Source: Xenoacremonium recifei | Taxonomy: Eukaryota; Ascomycota; Sordariomycetes; Hypocreales; Nectriaceae | NCBI GenBank assembly: GCA_012184525.1 | Contig: WOFQ01000005.1 | Span: 806,001-870,000, forward strand | Direction of reading: 5' to 3' | DNA length: 64,000 nt | In this document: positions 1 through 11,579 of the stretch, one piece after another | How positions within the stretch are numbered: the stretch's first letter is position 1 | Layout of the letters: the number at the start of each line of letters is the position of its first letter | Notes under the pieces: generated by a model | Databases searched by the model: none | The model's input: the letters and a program-made list of their open reading frames with translations, nothing else | What the model was told of the DNA's origin: nothing | Translations under genes and position numbers: made by a program

Positions 1-1163
1 CCGGCCCAATGTTTGCCGATTTAGCCTCGTGATGGGGGAGTGAAAACTGGAGACGCCCATGGCAAGGAGAAAATTGACCAGGATTCTTCCAAGATTAAGC
101 CTCTTTGAGCCGTAGCCGTGGCCGTGCCGCCAATGGCGAGCTCAGGGATTTCTCCAGTTTTTATTTGCTCCTTTTTTATTTCCCTCGTTTGCTAGCCTGG
201 CCGGCCTGGCCTTGTTCGTGTGAGGAGGAGAAGTCTGCCTGAGGTGACAGACACCTGCTCTTCGCGGAGGAGGAACTTGGGCCAGTGCGTGCGTGCAGTG
301 ACCATCCTTCGGCTAGCGACTGGATCCTGCACTGACTGCACTGTACTGCACTTGATTGCCTTCCTTTCCCTCTCACCTCTTCCTCTCGTTCCCTCCAACC
401 GCCCACCCCCCATCCATCAACCCTCTCGAGGTGAAGGACTTTCGTTCCCGACATTCGTTTTAGCAGGAGCCTCTTTTCGTTCTTCTCGGTGGATTTGTCG
501 TGTTCGTTGCCGTGAAGAGCCCCCGTGCCGGAGATTGTTCATCACGCGAAGAGCCCCAGGAGAAGACGCACCATCAGCCCATCAACCCTCCGTCACTCGT
601 TACACCCTTCGAGAACCTCGCAGCGTCGAGTCGAACAGACCATCGAATCCTCCCTAGGCTGTTCTCGAGACCCTTCGACAGACAGCTCCCTAGCTCATCG
701 TGGTTGCGGAACCTGCCCACTCACAGCCTCGCCGCCGACCCTTCAGTGTCTCGCATTCTCCCCGCGCTACCGGCGATAGCCTCGCGCGTTGAAGAGACAA
801 TCGACCCTCGCGACGATCCTCCTCATCGTCCCTCGCGGCCCGCATTCCAGCGCTCGTTCTCGATAAACACAGCCAGACTCCTTTGTCGCTGTGTGGGGTG
901 ACAAACAGCTCGCTTCTTCCTCACTTCTTCTCGCACTCACTCGTCTCGTTCTGCGACGACAGTTCAGATACAAGACCTCGCTCGCTCTCTTGTTCTGCTG
1001 CACCGACTGGCCATTTCGAATATCACCATAATCTAATTCCCCCGACCTAATCTCGAGACGAACCGACCAGAGTCCGAATCAGATCATCGTCGTTCGCTCG
1101 CTCGTCGCCATAACGAATCGTATTTCACCACATCAACATAATTAATTCCTCCGACCTTTCATA
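1..1163. other. Gene-free leader/promoter stretch upstream of the GH16 gene
   Basis: No protein family is recognisable in any frame. From about 400 the plus strand becomes strongly pyrimidine-rich with repeated tcgctcg/ctcgtc words, the usual look of a fungal promoter and long 5' leader. Open frames here are short, overlap each other and look like by-products of the skewed composition. The stretch probably holds the promoter and 5' UTR of the wall-enzyme gene that starts at 1164. Confidence 0.5.
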
Positions 1164-2617
1164 ATGTTGCGATCAATCGGCTTGGCCGCCGTCCTGGCTG
1201 CCAGCTCTGCGCTCGCTACCACCACCTGCTCTCTCGGCTCTCCTTGCCCTGAGAGTGCTCCTTGCTGCTCCCGTACGTTGTTCCAATTCTTTTCAACTTA
1301 CCGTCTTTCCCATGACAGATGCTAACGATGGATTTTCGCAGAGTACGGTGAATGCGGCGTTGGCGCATACTGCCTCGGTGGCTGTGATCCCCGAATGTCC
1401 TTCTCCCTGGATTCGTGTGTTCCTGCTCCCGTCTGCGAGTCCCGTGTCATGACCATGGACTCGCTCGATTCCGTAGTTGATATCGGTGACTACCTCGGTG
1501 ATGCGTCCAAGGCCGACTGGGTTTCCCAGGGCGACCCTCTTGTATATGATGACAATATCCTCCTGACCATGCCCAAGAACAGCGTTGGAACCGTCCTGTC
1601 GTCAACCGTGTACCTCTGGTACGGCAACGTCAAGGGCACCTTCAAGACCAGCCGAACGCAGGGTGTCATCACTGCCTTCATCCTGTTCTCCGATGTCAAG
1701 GACGAGATCGATCTCGAATTTGTGGGTGCCGACCTGGAAGTTGCTGAGACCAACTTTTTCTTCCAGGGCATGACTGTTGGTAAGTAGTGATTCGTCATGA
1801 CCAGTCTGACTTCGGACTGACTGTTTTTGCAGACGACAGCCCCGGCAATATCAGCGTGACGGACACCTTCGAGAACTACCACACCTACGAAATCCACTGG
1901 ACCCCTGATGTGATCGAGTGGTACGTCGACGGGAAGCTCGGCCAATCCAGGGAGAAGAAGGATTACTGGAACGAGACGACTCAGAACTGGGACTTCCCGC
2001 AGACTCCCGCTCGCCTCCAGCTCTCCATCTGGCCCGGTGGTCTGGCTTCCAACGCCCAGGGCACCATTGACTGGGCTGGTGGCGAGATCAACTGGGATGC
2101 CCCTGACATCAAGAACAACGGCTACTTCTATGCCACCGTCAAGGAGGTCGAGATCGAGTGTTACAACGCCACCAGCGCTCCCGGCACCAACACCGGGAAG
2201 AGCTACTACTATGACGGCATGGCTGGCACCAACAACACTGTCGTCAATGGCAACAACAACACCGTGTTGGCCTCGCTCGAGGGCACCGGTACGGACATGG
2301 ACGCGGGCGCATCGAGCGCTTCCTCCTCGGGCACCGCCTCGTCAACCTCTCAGGCCACAAAGGCGGCGACTGTGCCCGGCGGCAGCTCTGATGGCTCTGG
2401 TAGTGACGACCACTCGGACGGCTCCAGCGGATCGTCAACCGGCTCAAGCAGCTCGGCCAAGTCCTCAGACACGTCCAACTGCGACACCAGCAGCTTCAAC
2501 CAGGACTGCAGCTCCTCGTCCAGCTCCAAGGACAGCAATGGCAAGAGCGAGAGCACGCGGACGAGCGCGAGTGCGCTGGCCATCATCATTGCCGGGTTCG
2601 CTGTGGCATGGCTGTAG
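1164..2617 (+). CDS. GPI-anchored GH16 cell-wall transglycosidase (Crh/Utr2 type)
   Basis: Probable chitin-glucan cross-linking enzyme of the cell wall (Crh1/Crh2-Utr2/Crf family), which transfers chitin chains onto beta-glucan outside the membrane. Three exons: 1164-1272, 1342-1779 and 1833-2617, giving 443 residues; frame is kept at both junctions. Residues 1-18 form a signal peptide ending at A-L-A. Residues 20-65 are a Cys-rich segment (CC...CG...C) like the CBM18 chitin-binding module of Utr2. The GH16 catalytic motif D-E-I-D-L-E-F lies near residues 157-163 and carries both catalytic Glu residues, so the enzyme looks active. W-rich GH16 strands follow (residues about 210-270). The C-terminal 120 residues are Ser/Thr/Gly-rich and end in a hydrophobic tail, as in a GPI-anchored protein. 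The start at 1164 is chosen because it opens the signal peptide. Family assignment is firm; the exact paralogue is not. Confidence 0.93.
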
Positions 2618-4538
2618 GCCGGTGATGCCTGTGTCGCCTGTGTCGTAATGACCGCCATGATCTTGGTGATATTGGGTTTGTGGGTTCGCTCATGCTTTCG
2701 TGTTTTGCATTCATTGGCGGTAGGGGAGGAAATCTGGCTGGACCGGCGTGTCCAGCTGCATCGTATGTATGAGACCTTTGAGCTGCGTTTTTCTTCTGGT
2801 CATTCTAGTTCGTAACTTAGTGATTATAACTTTGGCTGTGGATAGGAAAGGAAAGGGGGCGAGGGGAAAAGCGAGAGGAGGTAATGGCTCAGGCCGTCCG
2901 TTCTCTTGACATGACGCTGCTGTCGATGGGACAGACAGGTAGATACTGAAAGGATGATGGCCTGGAACAGTGAAGGCATCATTCAAAATATGAAGACGTT
3001 CTGTTAAGTTTGTCCTCGGTTCCACTCGGTTCCAATTGTGCAAGAAGTCGCCAGGTATTGTGAGGTTTCGAGCAGCATGGCCTCAGATATTTCTGTCCGA
3101 TGTGTGCCGTGTTGTATCCAGTTTTGTTGGATCTTCTTGATGTGGTGACGTGCGAGCTGACGCACTCATGGTCAAAATCGTCGGGCTAGGGCATTTGTGG
3201 GCTTGACTCGTGTGATTCCACAAGGGCAAAAGACAATTGAAACAGTATTGAAGAGGAGGGTAGCAAAGTTATTTATGAAGAGAATTGAACGCCATCTGTC
3301 GCACAGCTCAGGGGCCTTCTTTCAGCTAACATGCGGTGGCACCCAACAGCAACACACCATATAAGCCCTCCGAGGATGTTTTCGTAAGCTTACCAACCTT
3401 ACGCTCTGCTGTCCTACCAATCTCGTCCAATATTTCGGGAATGAGACGCTGGTTGGGTCAATGATGGCCTATGATAGTTGTTTACGTATCCCGGGGTGGG
3501 CTCTCCGTGTCCATCTCTCGGGACGCTTTGAAACATGTTGTTAATTCGAGATCGAAGCTCGAGGGGGGAACCTTGATGAGGACTTGGCGGAGACAGCTCC
3601 GGCCGGCCACGGAGGGGTGGATCAGTGATGCGGCCGGCTTCGAAGGCCGTCTCGGAGAGAATGGAAGCCAGACGTTGGGAACGGATAAACTCAATGCTGG
3701 AAACGTGGCTTGTCGGAGGCGGGTTGATTTGAAGCCGTGGCTGATGTCGATCGTGCAGCGGCGCGTAGTTGAACCGTTGTCTGGAGTGGGATCTCTCTTC
3801 AACGCTGTGCGGAGTTCCTTCAGCGAAGGATCAGCGACGCTTCTTACGTCCGTATCTTCCCTGTCAGCCCTACGCGTGTCTCTGCAGGGGCTTAATTAAG
3901 GAGCACCGCGCGCCCGGCACTTCGCTCCAGCGTCTCGCTACAGCGATCGCCGCGAGCAAAGCCACTGCGATTCGGCCGTAACTCAGGCTCTTGCGGGGGT
4001 CATGATCGGCATCTTGCACAGCACACGGCTAGACGGTTGGTCCGTTGGCGCTGTGACTTACCCAAAATGCGTGTACCGGCCGTACAAGGCTCGGGAGAGT
4101 CTCGCGTGGGCGATCCGCAGCCGCGAGGGCGAGCCGAGTGGGCGAGCCGAGATACATTGCGCCCGTTAGTTGCTGTAAGGGATTTAGCAGCTGGTGCTAA
4201 CGGACTGGTTGTATTCGAGGCATCGCAAGTGTCGCATAGTCGAGCAGGCTTGTTGGTCGTGGTGCGGGAGATGAAGCAGATAAATAGAGAGGTTTGTCCT
4301 GGTCTGGGATGAGGATTCATTATTATCACAACCATCTACAACGCAGACACTCACAGACTCAAGACTTCTACAGTTCAATCCTCGATATATTCTCATCTCG
4401 ACACTGCAAGAACTACCACACCACAGCCAGGAAGCACACTATCACCCATCGTCAACTTACACGCAACTTCGCCTACGAACACCACCATTTTCATCACCGC
4501 CACAACACTACAATCACTTTCAACTCTTAGTACTCAAG
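2618..4538. other. Intergenic stretch, no supported gene
   Basis: This contains the 3' end of the GH16 gene and the promoter and leader of the next gene. The longest open frame (plus strand, 3471-3899) opens without an upstream motif, has no recognisable domain and is overlapped by a minus-strand frame of similar length, so I do not call it. From about 4310 to 4538 the plus strand is rich in CA/AC dinucleotides and looks like an untranslated leader. Confidence 0.5.
4280..4286 (+). promoter_or_regulatory. Possible TATA-like element of the SDR gene
   Basis: The heptamer ATAAATA stands about 250 bases upstream of the ATG at 4539 and just before a CA-rich leader. Its position fits a core promoter with a leader of roughly 200 bases. 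It is a single short match, so support is weak. Confidence 0.3.
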
Positions 4539-5273
4539 ATGTCCAAGACCATTGCCTACTTTGGAGCCTCTGGCGGCTGCGGCCTCTCTTCCCTCAAGCG
4601 CGCCATTGCCGATGGCCACACCTGCGTCGCTCTCTGCCGCACACCCTCTAAGATGGATGCGCACTTCCCCTCCAAGCCTGCCAACTTGGTTGTCAAGCCC
4701 GGCAACGCACACGATAAGGACGCCGTGGCCGCCTGCCTGACCGTACCGGGCTCTTCACCACCTCGCTTCGTCGACGCCGTGTCCTTCACCATTGGCGGCG
4801 CCTTCAACTTCAGCAAGTTCACGATTGACGATCCCGACGTGTGCAAGAAGGGCATGGCCGCGCTGCTCTCGGCGCTGGCTGGGCTGCGCGAGTCGGGTGT
4901 TCAGGGCGACAGCCCCGTGTTGGTGGTCATCTCGACGACGGGAATTAGCGACCATCAGAACGATGTGCCGCTGATGTTCCGGCCCATGTATCATTACATG
5001 CTCAAGGTGCCGCACGCGGACAAGAAGGTCATGGAGGCAGCTTTGGTGGCCAGCCCGGAGCGGTGGATTATGGTCCGTCCGAGTCTGCTGACCGATGGGG
5101 AGAAGCCGGATCGCAAGATTCGAGTCGGCGTTGAGGATCCCGGGAAGGGCGTCGAGAAGAAAGAGGTTGGATATGCAATCTCGAGGGAGGATACGGGACG
5201 GTGGATGTACCAGGAATTGTTGGCGAAGGATTCCTCGCAGTATGAAGGCAAAGCGGTGTCGATCACTTGGTGA
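4539..5273 (+). CDS. NAD(P)-binding Rossmann-fold protein (atypical SDR, NmrA-like)
   Basis: A 244-residue single-exon protein. Residues 5-15 form a beta strand plus the dinucleotide-binding loop G-A-S-G-G-C-G, followed by the basic C-R-T-P segment near residue 34 that often marks NADP preference. This belongs to the atypical or extended short-chain dehydrogenase group (NmrA-like / NAD(P)H-binding). The classical Y-x-x-x-K catalytic pair is not evident, so it may be a reductase with an unusual active site or a redox sensor. No signal peptide, so it is probably cytosolic. The start is the first ATG after the leader and lies directly before the first beta strand. The next gene downstream is convergent. 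Substrate unknown. Confidence 0.85.
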   Translation: MSKTIAYFGASGGCGLSSLKRAIADGHTCVALCRTPSKMDAHFPSKPANLVVKPGNAHDKDAVAACLTVPGSSPPRFVDAVSFTIGGAFNFSKFTIDDPDVCKKGMAALLSALAGLRESGVQGDSPVLVVISTTGISDHQNDVPLMFRPMYHYMLKVPHADKKVMEAALVASPERWIMVRPSLLTDGEKPDRKIRVGVEDPGKGVEKKEVGYAISREDTGRWMYQELLAKDSSQYEGKAVSITW

Positions 5274-5478
5274 TGCAATTATTAGAGTTCGGATTTTGAT
5301 ATGGACTATTGGAGGCTTTTTGGTAACATCGTTTTAGAATGAGCGTGTTCAAATCTACAGTTTGCTCCTATGATTTCACATTCTGGCATTATCACATTAT
5401 TTGGGAAGGTACGAATTTTTTTAATGCATATATTCTGCAATCTAGATGTTCTCTATTCTGCACTCACCTTCGCTTTAC

Positions 5479-6318
5479 TTACTTCACCCACTCGAGCTCC
5501 AGCTCCTTGATAAGGAACTCAACCACGTCGTCCATTCCTTGCGGCAAGTTGAGCCAGTGGGAACCTGTGTCATACTCCTTCATCGTCACGTATGCTCCGA
5601 ACCTCTCCAACGTGTTTCTTAGCGTATGTCCACGATCGATCGGTACCACTGTATCGTCTCGACAGTGTTCAAGGAGAACTGGTGTGAAGCGGATGATCTC
5701 GTTATCTACTGGTGTGTCAAGGTCCAGGATTATTGGTGTCAGATCGACGATCTCGTAATCTTCCTCTGAGTTTTCAAGGTCCAGGATAGCCCGCGTTCCA
5801 GAGAGGCTGTAGCCGGGAAATGGCATGCCTCCTGAGAGACAAATGACCCCCCCGAGTCTCTTCGGGACGAATTGTCCGTCCACCATCCGTTGGGGTATAT
5901 TCAGGTTTAGAAGCGTATGAACAACAACACCCGCACCTTGGCTGAACCCAGCCAATACGATGTTCTCCCATTTGCCCTGAAGCAGGGCCACTTCCCTCTC
6001 AATCACTGTTATCAGACCCCTAACACTTTGCGCCAGCCCCTTGGCCTGATCCTTCACATCTTCCAGCGCCCGATCGCCGTATATTTCCATCCACGGGAGT
6101 AGCGGATGGTCGGTGTCGTCGCGGGCTGGTTGTGGTGGCTCGGGAAACACGAACTTTGCAAATGGCAAAGAATCCATCAGTGAAAGGTCCTTAGACGTCA
6201 AAGAGCTGGCGAGAGAGGAAGCGAAGTGAAATGAGTAGTCACCGCATCCGTGTAGGAAGATAACGGTATGTGTGTGAGTGGCCGTAGGGGCCATGACGAG
6301 TGTGTCGAGTTTCTCCAT
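5479..6318 (-). CDS. Acyl-protein thioesterase / phospholipase-carboxylesterase-like hydrolase
   Basis: An alpha/beta hydrolase of 279 residues related to acyl-protein thioesterase (APT1), which removes palmitoyl groups from proteins or acts on small esters. The oxyanion-hole loop reads H-G-C-G-D at residues 23-27, where APTs normally have H-G-L-G-D. The nucleophile elbow is G-F-S-Q-G with Ser126; the acid is Asp221 or Asp222 (C-R-D-D) and the base is His254 (G-S-H-W), so the triad is complete. Between residues about 170 and 212 there is an insertion made of two related 18-residue units. The frame stays open upstream to 6633, but the upstream part has no hydrolase similarity, so I start at the Met at 6318, just before the first core strand. 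Convergent with the SDR gene. Confidence 0.82.
   Translation of the reverse strand: MEKLDTLVMAPTATHTHTVIFLHGCGDYSFHFASSLASSLTSKDLSLMDSLPFAKFVFPEPPQPARDDTDHPLLPWMEIYGDRALEDVKDQAKGLAQSVRGLITVIEREVALLQGKWENIVLAGFSQGAGVVVHTLLNLNIPQRMVDGQFVPKRLGGVICLSGGMPFPGYSLSGTRAILDLENSEEDYEIVDLTPIILDLDTPVDNEIIRFTPVLLEHCRDDTVVPIDRGHTLRNTLERFGAYVTMKEYDTGSHWLNLPQGMDDVVEFLIKELELEWVK
5695..5802 (-). repeat. Two-copy 54-bp intragenic tandem duplication
   Basis: Units at 5695-5748 and 5749-5802 both begin gatctcgt and both carry the word tcaaggtccaggat. The 54-bp period is 18 codons, so frame is kept. The encoded copies share the pattern I-L-D-L-(E/D)...E-I followed by a T-P-containing end, and lie between the catalytic Ser and Asp of the hydrolase. 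Confidence 0.75.
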
Positions 6319-7599
6319 CTTGGAGAAGGTATTGTGAGTTTTGGTGTGGTGAAGGTCTGAGAGTTCTGATGTTTCTGAAGTTTCGCGAAGTTGTGCGTGA
6401 CGCTCAGAGTTGCTGCTTTTGCTAAGTCTGAGTGTCCAAGGGTTTCTGGTGGTTGGTGTAAGTAGAATGTGAGTTGGTGATCTGTAAGATGTTGGTAGGA
6501 AGCGAAGAACGCATTTATACGTTATCGAAGAATAATTGTTCATTTTGAACTTATTCGAATCTTCAGATAATACTGACACGATGTAATCCGAACACTGCAT
6601 CATGTCCTGTATCCGGTGTTGTCTTGTTAACATACGAGTTCAGACCGGTGTAGGCTTCGCTGCTTGACATGCGGGGAACAATCAACTCTTGACGGAGATA
6701 CGAAAGGGAGCGGAGCAGAATTTCGACCTTGAATAGGAAATATTTGTTTTTAAAGCAATTCTTAAGCATTCAAACTTTTGTCACAAGCTTAACTGGTTGT
6801 CAGTTTTTCTGGTCTGGAATCGTCGAAGTCCCTCTTCGATAAAGGTGACTGGAGGCTAATGCAGGTGGGCATGCTCAGTTAAGTCCCCCGGAATCCTTTC
6901 CCCATAGCGCATTGACTGGCCCAGAGCCGCCCATCCTTCAGCGCTAAAATACGAATCCAATGAAACGTCACCAGTCTAAGTCATCTTCTTAAACTTGAAA
7001 TCAAGCTCCTGATTGCCAATGTGTTTCACTTAATCGCTGAATTTTTCCACAGGATCCGTTGATTCGACTTGATTAGTCGGATTGATCTGAGCCACACGTT
7101 TGCACAAGCACCTTGGAGCCATGTTCAATGTTTCAGGCATTGGCGGGCAATGAATGTCTTGTCAAACGTTCCCTCACTTGAGACATTACGGACTTGGCGG
7201 AAAAGTCCTCAGACAGGCGAAGGGATAGATCTGGTTCCTGCGAAGCTGACTTTTCGATGCCTGCAACTGTTCTCTGAATGTATATGAGTACCCAATTCTT
7301 CCATTCAGGGCTTATCTTGTGCCTGGGTTCCTTTCTCTGTGAATGTCGACGTTCAGTGAACAGGCAGTCACCCATCCACCTTTGTCTGATTGAACTCGAG
7401 AGCCGAGTTTAACGTCACAAGCTGCATTTAAAACCACATCCTTCTTGCCAGGAACTCTTAATAACTTTGATGCTCCCGACCTACACTTTCACCATACTCA
7501 TTAAAGCTGCCCACGAAATCTGATTCACGACCTTCCTAATCTATACAGATAATAGCCAACGACACAACGTTACGCCATTATCCACTTATCAACCCCGAG
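6319..7599. other. Divergent intergenic region
   Basis: This lies between the start of the hydrolase (minus strand) and the start of the lactonase gene (plus strand), so it probably carries both promoters. It is comparatively AT-rich. No coding pattern or RNA gene is recognisable. Confidence 0.5.
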
Positions 7600-8820
7600 A
7601 TGAAGATCTCACTTCTCTTCACAACTCTCGCTGCTACAGCAGCAACTGCCCTGCCTGGCAACTTTCTTTTGCCCAGTATGAGCAGCAAAGAGAGCTCGCC
7701 CGCCACGGCCCGGCTTCTGCTGAGTCACACCGGTAACATTTACGTGGCGGATCGCAATGGCAGCGATTTCAACTTCACCTTCAACCAAACCGTCACCGGC
7801 GACCCTTCATGGGTGCGCATGGACGGCAAGGACCGTCTGTATGCCGTGGACGAGCTCTCGACCACTCTACGTGCATTTGACATCAATCTGGACAACAACA
7901 CTATGGATCTCAAGTCTGAGGTCAATGGCAGTTTGGGTGTGGTGCATCTTGAGTTCAATCGCAATCGCACGCGCATGGTCGGCGCCGCTTACGGCAATGG
8001 CACTATCGACATCTGGAACACAGCAAACAAAGGGCTACAGCTCATGAAGACGATTCCTTCCGTCGGCAAGCTTGGTCCCAATCAGACGATGCGACACCCG
8101 CACCAAGCGCTGTTGGACCCTACGGGCCGCTTCTTCGCGGTCAACGATCTAGGCTCTGACACGATTGTCATCATCGACTCACAGGACGACCGCTTCGAGA
8201 TCTCCAGCTACTACACGCTGCCTGCCAGCGAGCGCGGTTGTGGACCTCGTCACGGAGCCTTCTACCCGTATGTCCGCCATGATGCAGACCCCTTCAAGGC
8301 CACGCACTACATGGTTGTCTGCGAGCTGTCGAACGAGGTGCACATCTTTGCGTTGGAGTACACGCCCAAGACGATTCTGTTCCGCCCGCGCCAGTGCATC
8401 TCAACCTTTGGTCCCGGCTACGGCCCTGCGAATGCCACGTCTGCGGCTGCCGGCGAGCTGCTTCTCTCACCAGACAGCGAACACGTGTACATCTCCAATC
8501 GCGTGACGGGCAACGCGACGGGCGACTCGATTGCGCACTTCAAGGTGCACAAGACGGGTAGCAAGTGCGGCACGGAGCGGGAGGAGATCGAACTGGCGTT
8601 TGCGGGATCGGCGCCAAGCCGCGGCATCAACCCGCGCATGATGAGCTTCGGAGCGAATGCGAGCGTCATCTACGTGGGCAACCAGGACGGGGAGAAGGGC
8701 CTGATTGCACTGGAGCGCGGCAAGGACGGCATGCTGGGCCAGGAACCCGTGGCCAGTATCGATCTGGATGTGTTTGGAGCCCCTGGCTTCGGACCGCAGT
8801 TCGTGCAGCAGATCGACTAG
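7600..8820 (+). CDS. Secreted beta-propeller lactonase-family protein
   Basis: A 406-residue single-exon protein. Residues 1-18 form a signal peptide (charged start, L/T/A-rich core ending at A-L-P). The rest resembles the seven-bladed propeller family of 6-phosphogluconolactonase (YkgB type) and carboxy-cis,cis-muconate cyclase. Typical landmarks are H-P-H-Q-A near residue 167, followed by D-P-T-G-R and the V-N-D-L-G-S-D strand, then G-P-R-H-G near residue 215 and the L-S-P-D strand opening in the later blades. Several N-x-S/T sites (near residues 53-62) fit an extracellular glycoprotein. Because it is secreted it is unlikely to serve the pentose phosphate pathway; extracellular lactone hydrolysis is inferred only from the family. 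Confidence 0.86.
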   Translation: MKISLLFTTLAATAATALPGNFLLPSMSSKESSPATARLLLSHTGNIYVADRNGSDFNFTFNQTVTGDPSWVRMDGKDRLYAVDELSTTLRAFDINLDNNTMDLKSEVNGSLGVVHLEFNRNRTRMVGAAYGNGTIDIWNTANKGLQLMKTIPSVGKLGPNQTMRHPHQALLDPTGRFFAVNDLGSDTIVIIDSQDDRFEISSYYTLPASERGCGPRHGAFYPYVRHDADPFKATHYMVVCELSNEVHIFALEYTPKTILFRPRQCISTFGPGYGPANATSAAAGELLLSPDSEHVYISNRVTGNATGDSIAHFKVHKTGSKCGTEREEIELAFAGSAPSRGINPRMMSFGANASVIYVGNQDGEKGLIALERGKDGMLGQEPVASIDLDVFGAPGFGPQFVQQID

Positions 8821-11579
8821 AGGTCTGTCTGTACGTGCAACGAGTGTGACAAGGCGTTTAGGTAAACAAAGATGGGAATTGATTCATCAAACTCTTTTGT
8901 TCTGTGTATGTCTGATAATACATGTGATACTTCGTAGTAAAGGCTGACGCTGGCTAGAGATCTCAACATTCCTCTCTCCATCGACGATTCCCAGTATCCG
9001 ATAGGAGATTAGGCAATGCAATGACACGTATCGCTCATGCAGTCGATCGTTTGACCGCAATCTGCGATGGCTACGCTGGCCAAGTTGTCAGGACCGACAT
9101 CGCTCCGTGGATAAGCGACGGAGGCTGGGAGTCTGCTGCTTGAAGGCACGGAGAGAGAAAGACCAGAGAGATCGAGATGGGCGGTTCTGACCAGCGCAAC
9201 CAATTTGAGCCGACATTATCCTTCATGTCCTCTGACGTGTTGACGGCTAGCAACTGCCTGACTGCAATGAGCCGTGATGAGGTGTCAAATACTTCCCGTG
9301 AAAGTGGAATCACTCTCGGCATCGACATCTCAACAGATTTGCCGTGATGAGTTGTCACGGGAAGCTGCAGAGAACGAGTTGCGCAACAACCAATGAGAAC
9401 ATCGGTTTGTTATTGCAATGGGAAGACGCACGCGGAAGCTGGGCTTTTGGCTTGTTCTGCCTGGTGGTGGCTGGCGCTCATTTCGTGAAGCCTGTTCTCA
9501 GCTTTCTCTCTGGGTAACTCAGAACGCGATGATCAATTAGGATCAGATTTATAGACCGTCTAGATCTACCTGAGAGCTCGTAATGCTATCGAGACCAGAT
9601 GAACGGCTCTAAGGCAGACAGAGCTTGTGTATTTTTACTCAAAGTGGACGTAGATGTGTAAGCGCTGGGTTTGCGTTTTTGTCTCGAATGATCTGTTCAG
9701 GGACACTGCTGGGCTCCCTTCCGCGGGCCCTGCATCGGCCCGGAGCCGTGAGGCTGTGTTCGGATCCCAACAGCGTTTGACATATGCCACGTCCGGCATC
9801 GGTCCAGATATGCGAGGCGATTTCTCAGAGAAGCACAGGAAGAGGTGAAGTCTCAAGGAGATTATGAGAAGACCGATAACGGAGGGTCGGCTCTCCTCCT
9901 CATCTACAAATACCGCCCTCCCTCCTCCATGAGGCCTTACACTTCCCGTCTTCATTGAGCACTTTGGGCTTCACCTCTCACTTTGATTCACGCCCTTCTC
10001 TATATATATTCCTTCACATCCATCACATTGTATTATCTATTCACTATGCTTTGGTGTGGCCTATCCATCCATTGCCCAGCGCTCCTTTTATCCTCTCTTC
10101 CATGATCCTATTTGGCTTGTATGGTTGTATCATCGCAGCCTGTACGCGATGGACTGTTGGGAGTGCCTCGGCACATGGAAATGCAGCCCTCTACTGCGTC
10201 ATCGCGCAGGATGTCAATCCAATCCTTCGACATCTCTGAATGGACTTAAATATCTCCCACTAGTGCTCAACCCAACACAACGAACCCCCGGGCCAGAGTC
10301 AGAACTCATCGAGCCGAACAGTAAGTCATCATCTCCCTCCCGATGCCCCATGGTACTGACGCTTCTCAGCTTCTCAGCGAGTCGTTTATGGCTGGTAGCT
10401 CATGTCTAGCCAACATGCAGACGTTCCTGTACGACACTTCGAGGGAACATGTCTGATCCCAGATTGACCTCGATACTCTGCATCATCGAAGTGATCTAGA
10501 ATCCTAAGTTGCATTTAAGACGCAAGCGTCTTCTGAACTGGTAAGATACTCCCTATACGTGATAAGAGAGATAGGAAGAATGCTAAGAACGATTAACGGT
10601 TATGTCTTCTCAAACTACTGGTTCATCATATCCATGAAAGGTTTCGTTGAACCTTTGTAGAAGCCAAAACGGCAGCCGACGGCCTTAGGTCGATCCTCAA
10701 AGCAAAGTATGTGCCCCCTAACGAACACAGACACAACATTCCTTTCCCAGCAATGTTCGTTATGTTCTGTGAAGACACAGGGCTCTGGGTGTGCTCTGCG
10801 TGTCGGGATAAGGTCCATCTACTGCTCTGTTGAGGCTGTAACCACAAAAAAGACGCACGAATCGCAAGCGTCCTAACTTGCGCCGTTCGTCCGCACTCTG
10901 GTAAGATGCAGCCAAATCCTTTGCCTCTCTTGGAGACTTCCCGCTAATGGGAATCATAAGAATCCTGCTATGGCGAGGAGTTCCTACCCGAAAACTGCTC
11001 TGGCGGAGCATGCCAATACAATGCACAAGACACTCCCTCTATATGCCTCCTACCATTGCATGAGCCTTGTGTCAATCATCAATTTACGACTGTGCAACTC
11101 GCCTGTTTCGAACCAGTCCTGTTTCCAAAGAATCACCGGCATCGTTCTCCACGAGCTCCCCAACTGCAGTGGCAGACCACTCCGCCGGGAGGAGGTGAAA
11201 GGCAGCGGGCATGTGCATTCAAAGCTCTTCCCGAAGTCACTACCGGTGAGTTAACTTCACATATTTACGTTGTCTAGCCGTACTGATCACATTTGAGAAG
11301 ATGGATCATACGTCTGCTAAGGAAGCTCCATCGCCGCTCCAACCTATCAGCCCTCGCCTAGATCTCGCATTGGCATCAGTGTCGGAAACACAGAGTGTCA
11401 AGGGCCATTCAATAAAGACGAAGCACTTGTCTGGCCCTCGTGCAGCATTCTTCAAAAAGGAAAACTCCTGCCTCACAAATGTGTAACTCCAAAAGGCACG
11501 TCGATTTCCAGCACGACAACGAGTATGCGATTTGACCCTAAAACGCGACAAAGAGAAGTTCAACTGTTGTGAGTAAGCC

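Noticed and set aside
3471..3899. 142-codon open frame on the plus strand
   Set aside because: No domain, signal or codon pattern; an overlapping minus-strand frame of similar length shows it is likely chance.
6319..6633. Upstream extension of the thioesterase-like frame
   Set aside because: The added 105 residues have no hydrolase similarity and are Ser/Thr/Arg-rich like leader sequence; the family start fits the Met at 6318.
11090..11115. T-loop-like word (GGTTCGAA on the minus strand), possible tRNA
   Set aside because: The stem is too short, and no A-box, anticodon arm or acceptor stem could be built around it.
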